The position numbers and the translations under genes are program-made. Positions 6,121 to 8,253 of a stretch of DNA of 8,253 nucleotides are shown here, in pieces (positions within the stretch are counted from its first letter, which is position 1; every line of letters starts with the position of its first letter). Location: assembly GCA_964639275.1 (NCBI GenBank), contig CAZXCQ010000282.1, forward strand, positions 1 through 8,253. Reading direction: 5' to 3'. A model generated the notes under the pieces. It was not told the origin of the DNA. It did no database searches and saw nothing but the letters and a program-made list of their open reading frames with translations. The DNA comes from CAZXCQ01 sp964639275. Its GTDB lineage: Bacteria; Desulfobacterota; DSM-4660; Desulfatiglandales; Desulfatiglandaceae.

Positions 6121-7426
6121 GTCATGGATCAAGATCTGCTTCTGTTATGCACTGATAAGCCTTGCTGCCGCCGGCATGCTGGTCTTTGGGACGTCCAAAG
6201 GCGCCCTGGCCGGTGATGAAGTCATGATCATCGAGCTTGAAGGCCCCATCAATCCCGGAACGGCCCTGTACGTGACAAGAGGCCTGGAGCAAGCAAAAAA
6301 GCAAGGGGCCAGACTGTGCATACTGCGCCTGGATACCCCCGGGGGGCTGGCCTCCTCGATGCGGACAATCATAAAGGCCATACTCAATTCATCGGTCCCT
6401 GTGGCCGTTTGGGTAGGCCCCAGGGGGGCCGGGGCTGCCTCAGCAGGGGTTATGGTCACGGTGGCAGGTCATGTTGCCGCCATGGCGCCGGGCACCAACA
6501 TCGGTGCCGCCCATCCCGTGACAGCCGGGGGCCGGGACATCGAAAAGACCATGTCAAAAAAGGTGGTCAATGACATGGCCGCCTACGCCCGGGGGATCGC
6601 CGAAGACAAGGGAAGAAACGGGGAATGGGTAGAAAAGGCGATCCGCGAGAGTGTCTCCATCACCGCGGAAGAAGCGGTGGAAAAAAAGGTGGTTGATCTG
6701 GTTGCAAAGGATATCGACGAGCTGCTCCGGCGACTCGACGGTAGAGAAGTCGATGTTGAGGGAAGTAAAATGACCCTCAAGACCGCAGGACTCGAAAAAA
6801 AATACTACCGGCCCGGATTCCGCGACAGGGTACTAAAGACGATAAGCGACCCGAACATCGCCTATATCTTGATGATGATCGGACTTGCCGGGCTCTACTT
6901 TGAACTCTCCCACCCGGGGGCAATCTTTCCGGGTGTCATAGGGGCCATATCTCTTGTTCTCGCCTTTTTTTCCTTTCAAACCCTACCGGTCAATTACGCC
7001 GGCCTGCTATTGATTGCCCTGGCCATCATATTTTTTATCGCCGAGGTCAAGGTGGCCAGCTATGGGATCCTCTCCATAGGGGGCCTGGTTTCGCTGACCC
7101 TGGGCTCTATTATGCTGTTTGAGGATGTGAGGGTTTCGCTCGAACTGATGATGCCCACGATCCTCCTGGTGGGCGGGTTTTTTGTTGTTGTTGCGGGACT
7201 GGCATTTAGGGCCTATCGCGCAAAGCCCAGACTGGGGACAGAGGGCCTTTTGGGGGAATCGGGTGTGGTGACAGAGATGATTGATCCGGAAGGCCTGATC
7301 TTTGTCCATGGGGAGTACTGGCGGGCAAAGGCAGGGGAAAGGCTTGAGCCAGGAGAGAAGGTGGTGGTGACGGGTGTGGAGGGGTTGTTGTTGGAGGTAA
7401 AGAAGAGCGATGATCAGGAAACTTAG
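6113..7426 (+). CDS. nfeD: NfeD1b-type membrane serine protease (ClpP/SppA-class domain plus NfeD membrane and OB domains)
   Basis: 437 residues, the full long form. A signal peptide (1-33, ending GALA) exports the protease domain outside the cytoplasmic membrane. The ClpP-like domain (35-230) contains LDTPGGLASSM (73-83), PRGAGAASAG (103-112) with the nucleophile Ser110, the region APGTNIGAAHPV (125-136), and MSKKVVNDMAAYAR (147-160), where Lys150 fits the Ser-Lys dyad of archaeal NfeD. Then come about five membrane segments (near 248-264, 270-290, 296-313, 317-335, 348-366) and a soluble OB-fold domain (375-430, e.g. GEYWRA 400-405, GEKVVVTGVEG 414-424). Known members cleave the C-terminal tail of the neighbouring stomatin-like protein and are linked to membrane quality control. 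The slipin gene begins 17 nt downstream, which fits this partnership directly. Confidence 0.95.
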   Translation: MARSWIKICFCYALISLAAAGMLVFGTSKGALAGDEVMIIELEGPINPGTALYVTRGLEQAKKQGARLCILRLDTPGGLASSMRTIIKAILNSSVPVAVWVGPRGAGAASAGVMVTVAGHVAAMAPGTNIGAAHPVTAGGRDIEKTMSKKVVNDMAAYARGIAEDKGRNGEWVEKAIRESVSITAEEAVEKKVVDLVAKDIDELLRRLDGREVDVEGSKMTLKTAGLEKKYYRPGFRDRVLKTISDPNIAYILMMIGLAGLYFELSHPGAIFPGVIGAISLVLAFFSFQTLPVNYAGLLLIALAIIFFIAEVKVASYGILSIGGLVSLTLGSIMLFEDVRVSLELMMPTILLVGGFFVVVAGLAFRAYRAKPRLGTEGLLGESGVVTEMIDPEGLIFVHGEYWRAKAGERLEPGEKVVVTGVEGLLLEVKKSDDQET

Positions 7427-7430
7427 ACAA

Positions 7431-7436
7431 GGGAGG
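7431..7436 (+). promoter_or_regulatory. Shine-Dalgarno sequence of the slipin gene
   Basis: GGGAGG lies 7 bases before the ATG at 7444, in the 17-nt gap after the nfeD stop. There is no room for a separate promoter in the gap, so slipin is expected on the same transcript. Confidence 0.75.
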
Positions 7437-7443
7437 CGGTAAA

Positions 7444-8184
7444 ATGTTCTACATTTTGGCATTGGTGCTGATAGTGCTTTTTCTTGCATCAGCCATCAAG
7501 ATCCTCAAGGAGTACGAGCGCGGTGTTATTTTCCGTCTTGGCCGTGTCATCAAGACCAAGGGTCCCGGGCTCATTATACTGATCCCGATCGTGGATAAGA
7601 TGGTCAAGGTGAGTCTGCGTCTGGTGGCCATGGATGTGCCGGCCCAGGACGTGATTACCCGGGATAACGTCTCGGTCAAGGTGAATGCCGTGGTCTATTT
7701 CAGGGTCATGGATTCTACCAAGGCGACCATCGAGGTGGAGAACTACCTCTTTGCCACCTCACAGCTGGCACAGACCACCTTGCGGAGCGTTTGCGGTCAG
7801 GTCGAACTGGACGAACTCCTGGCAGAAAGGGAAAAGATCAACACCCGGTTGCAAAATATCCTGGACAAGCACACCGACCCGTGGGGGATAAAGGTGACCA
7901 ACGTTGAGGTCAAGCACATCGACCTCCCCCAGGAGATGCAGCGGGCCATGGCCAGACAGGCGGAGGCCGAGAGGGAACGAAGGGCAAAGGTCATCAATGC
8001 GGAAGGCGAATACCAGGCCGCCAACAGGCTGGCCGAGGCCGCCGGTATCATCAGTAAACACCCCGAGGCCTTGCAGCTGAGATACCTTCAGACCTTGAGA
8101 GAGATATCTTCTGAGAGCAACTCAACCACGATCTTTCCGTTGCCTATCGATCTCTTGGCGCCTTTTTTGCGAAAAAGGGATTAG
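7444..8184 (+). CDS. Slipin (stomatin-like SPFH/band 7 membrane protein)
   Basis: 246 residues, typical of bacterial slipins. A single N-terminal membrane segment (2-18) is followed at once by the SPFH domain (about 20-175), with YERGVIFRLGR (24-34), GPGLIILIPIVDKM (40-53), DVITRDNVSVKVNAVVYFRV (69-88) and QLAQTTLRSVCGQVELDELL (107-126). An Ala/Glu/Arg-rich coiled coil (166-200, RQAEAERERRAKVINAEGE) drives oligomerisation. The hydrophobic tail (229-242, TIFPLPIDLLAPFL) corresponds in position to the region of archaeal stomatin cut by its NfeD partner. Slipins form large rings or scaffolds in membranes and are thought to organise membrane microdomains or regulate proteases. Position directly after nfeD supports slipin rather than HflK/HflC or flotillin, which differ in length and neighbours. 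Confidence 0.95.
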   Translation: MFYILALVLIVLFLASAIKILKEYERGVIFRLGRVIKTKGPGLIILIPIVDKMVKVSLRLVAMDVPAQDVITRDNVSVKVNAVVYFRVMDSTKATIEVENYLFATSQLAQTTLRSVCGQVELDELLAEREKINTRLQNILDKHTDPWGIKVTNVEVKHIDLPQEMQRAMARQAEAERERRAKVINAEGEYQAANRLAEAAGIISKHPEALQLRYLQTLREISSESNSTTIFPLPIDLLAPFLRKRD

Positions 8185-8204
8185 CGTAACAGTTTTGCGT
8201 AGCC

Positions 8205-8234
8205 GTTCACAGGTTCAGGGTTCACAGGTTCAGC
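8205..8234. repeat. Two copies of a 15-bp tandem repeat near the right edge
   Basis: GTTCACAGGTTCAG occurs at 8205-8218 and again at 8220-8233, with a period of 15. Each copy itself contains two GTTCA words, so it may be part of a longer array continuing beyond the window. It lies 20 bases after the slipin stop. No terminator with a T-run is visible in 8185-8253. Confidence 0.7.
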
Positions 8235-8253
8235 GTTTGAAACAAAGACAAGA

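Noticed and set aside
5251..6132. Minus-strand open frame (293 residues) opposite the glycosylase gene
   Set aside because: The plus strand encodes a complete family-4 glycosylase with all four iron-sulfur cysteines. The antisense frame shows no family motif.
8161..8178. CCTTTTT/AAAAAGG hairpin at the end of the slipin gene, considered as a terminator
   Set aside because: It is within the coding sequence, AT-rich in the stem and not followed by a T-run.

Overview
All convincing genes in this window lie on the + strand of a moderately GC-rich bacterial chromosome. I suggest a member of the Desulfobacterota (former Deltaproteobacteria). The reasons are the gene order coaBC - family-4 uracil-DNA glycosylase - long NfeD - slipin, a LysM+SPOR lipoprotein with a Pro/Lys/Glu-rich linker, and short palindromic intergenic repeats of a kind I associate with that group. 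This assignment comes from gene style, not from a marker gene.

Region 1 (1-2692) is a two-gene unit with a 17-nt overlap. The first gene is a MoxR-like AAA+ ATPase cut by the left window edge. The second is a 613-residue protein whose first ~190 residues carry the motif pattern of the TIKI/TraB/EreA-ChaN fold, while the remaining ~420 residues are a region I do not recognise. MoxR ATPases usually remodel partner proteins and are often encoded with vWA and other accessory proteins. This pair is the best candidate here for a poorly described system, but its remaining partners, if any, lie outside the window.

Region 2 (2693-3845) starts with a well-formed sigma70-type promoter (TTGTCA-N17-TAGAAT). 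It is followed by a gene for a secreted, probably lipid-anchored cell-envelope protein with a LysM and a SPOR-like domain. Its linker contains a diverged 120-bp tandem duplication.

Region 3 (3846-4153) is a 308-base intergenic stretch. It holds three members of one palindromic repeat family (two direct, one inverted) whose stems differ by compensating base changes, then a 15-bp perfect hairpin just upstream of coaBC.

Region 4 (4154-8184) is a tight operon: coaBC (coenzyme A synthesis), a family-4 [4Fe-4S] uracil-DNA glycosylase starting at TTG, a membrane serine protease of the NfeD1b type, and a slipin (stomatin-like SPFH protein). Junctions are 4-nt overlap, 8-nt overlap and 17-nt gap, each with a strong Shine-Dalgarno sequence. 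NfeD and slipin are a known functional pair: an archaeal NfeD protease cleaves the C-terminal tail of its stomatin partner. The metabolic and repair genes appear to be co-transcribed with them rather than to share a pathway. The last 69 bases hold a short tandem repeat running toward the right edge.
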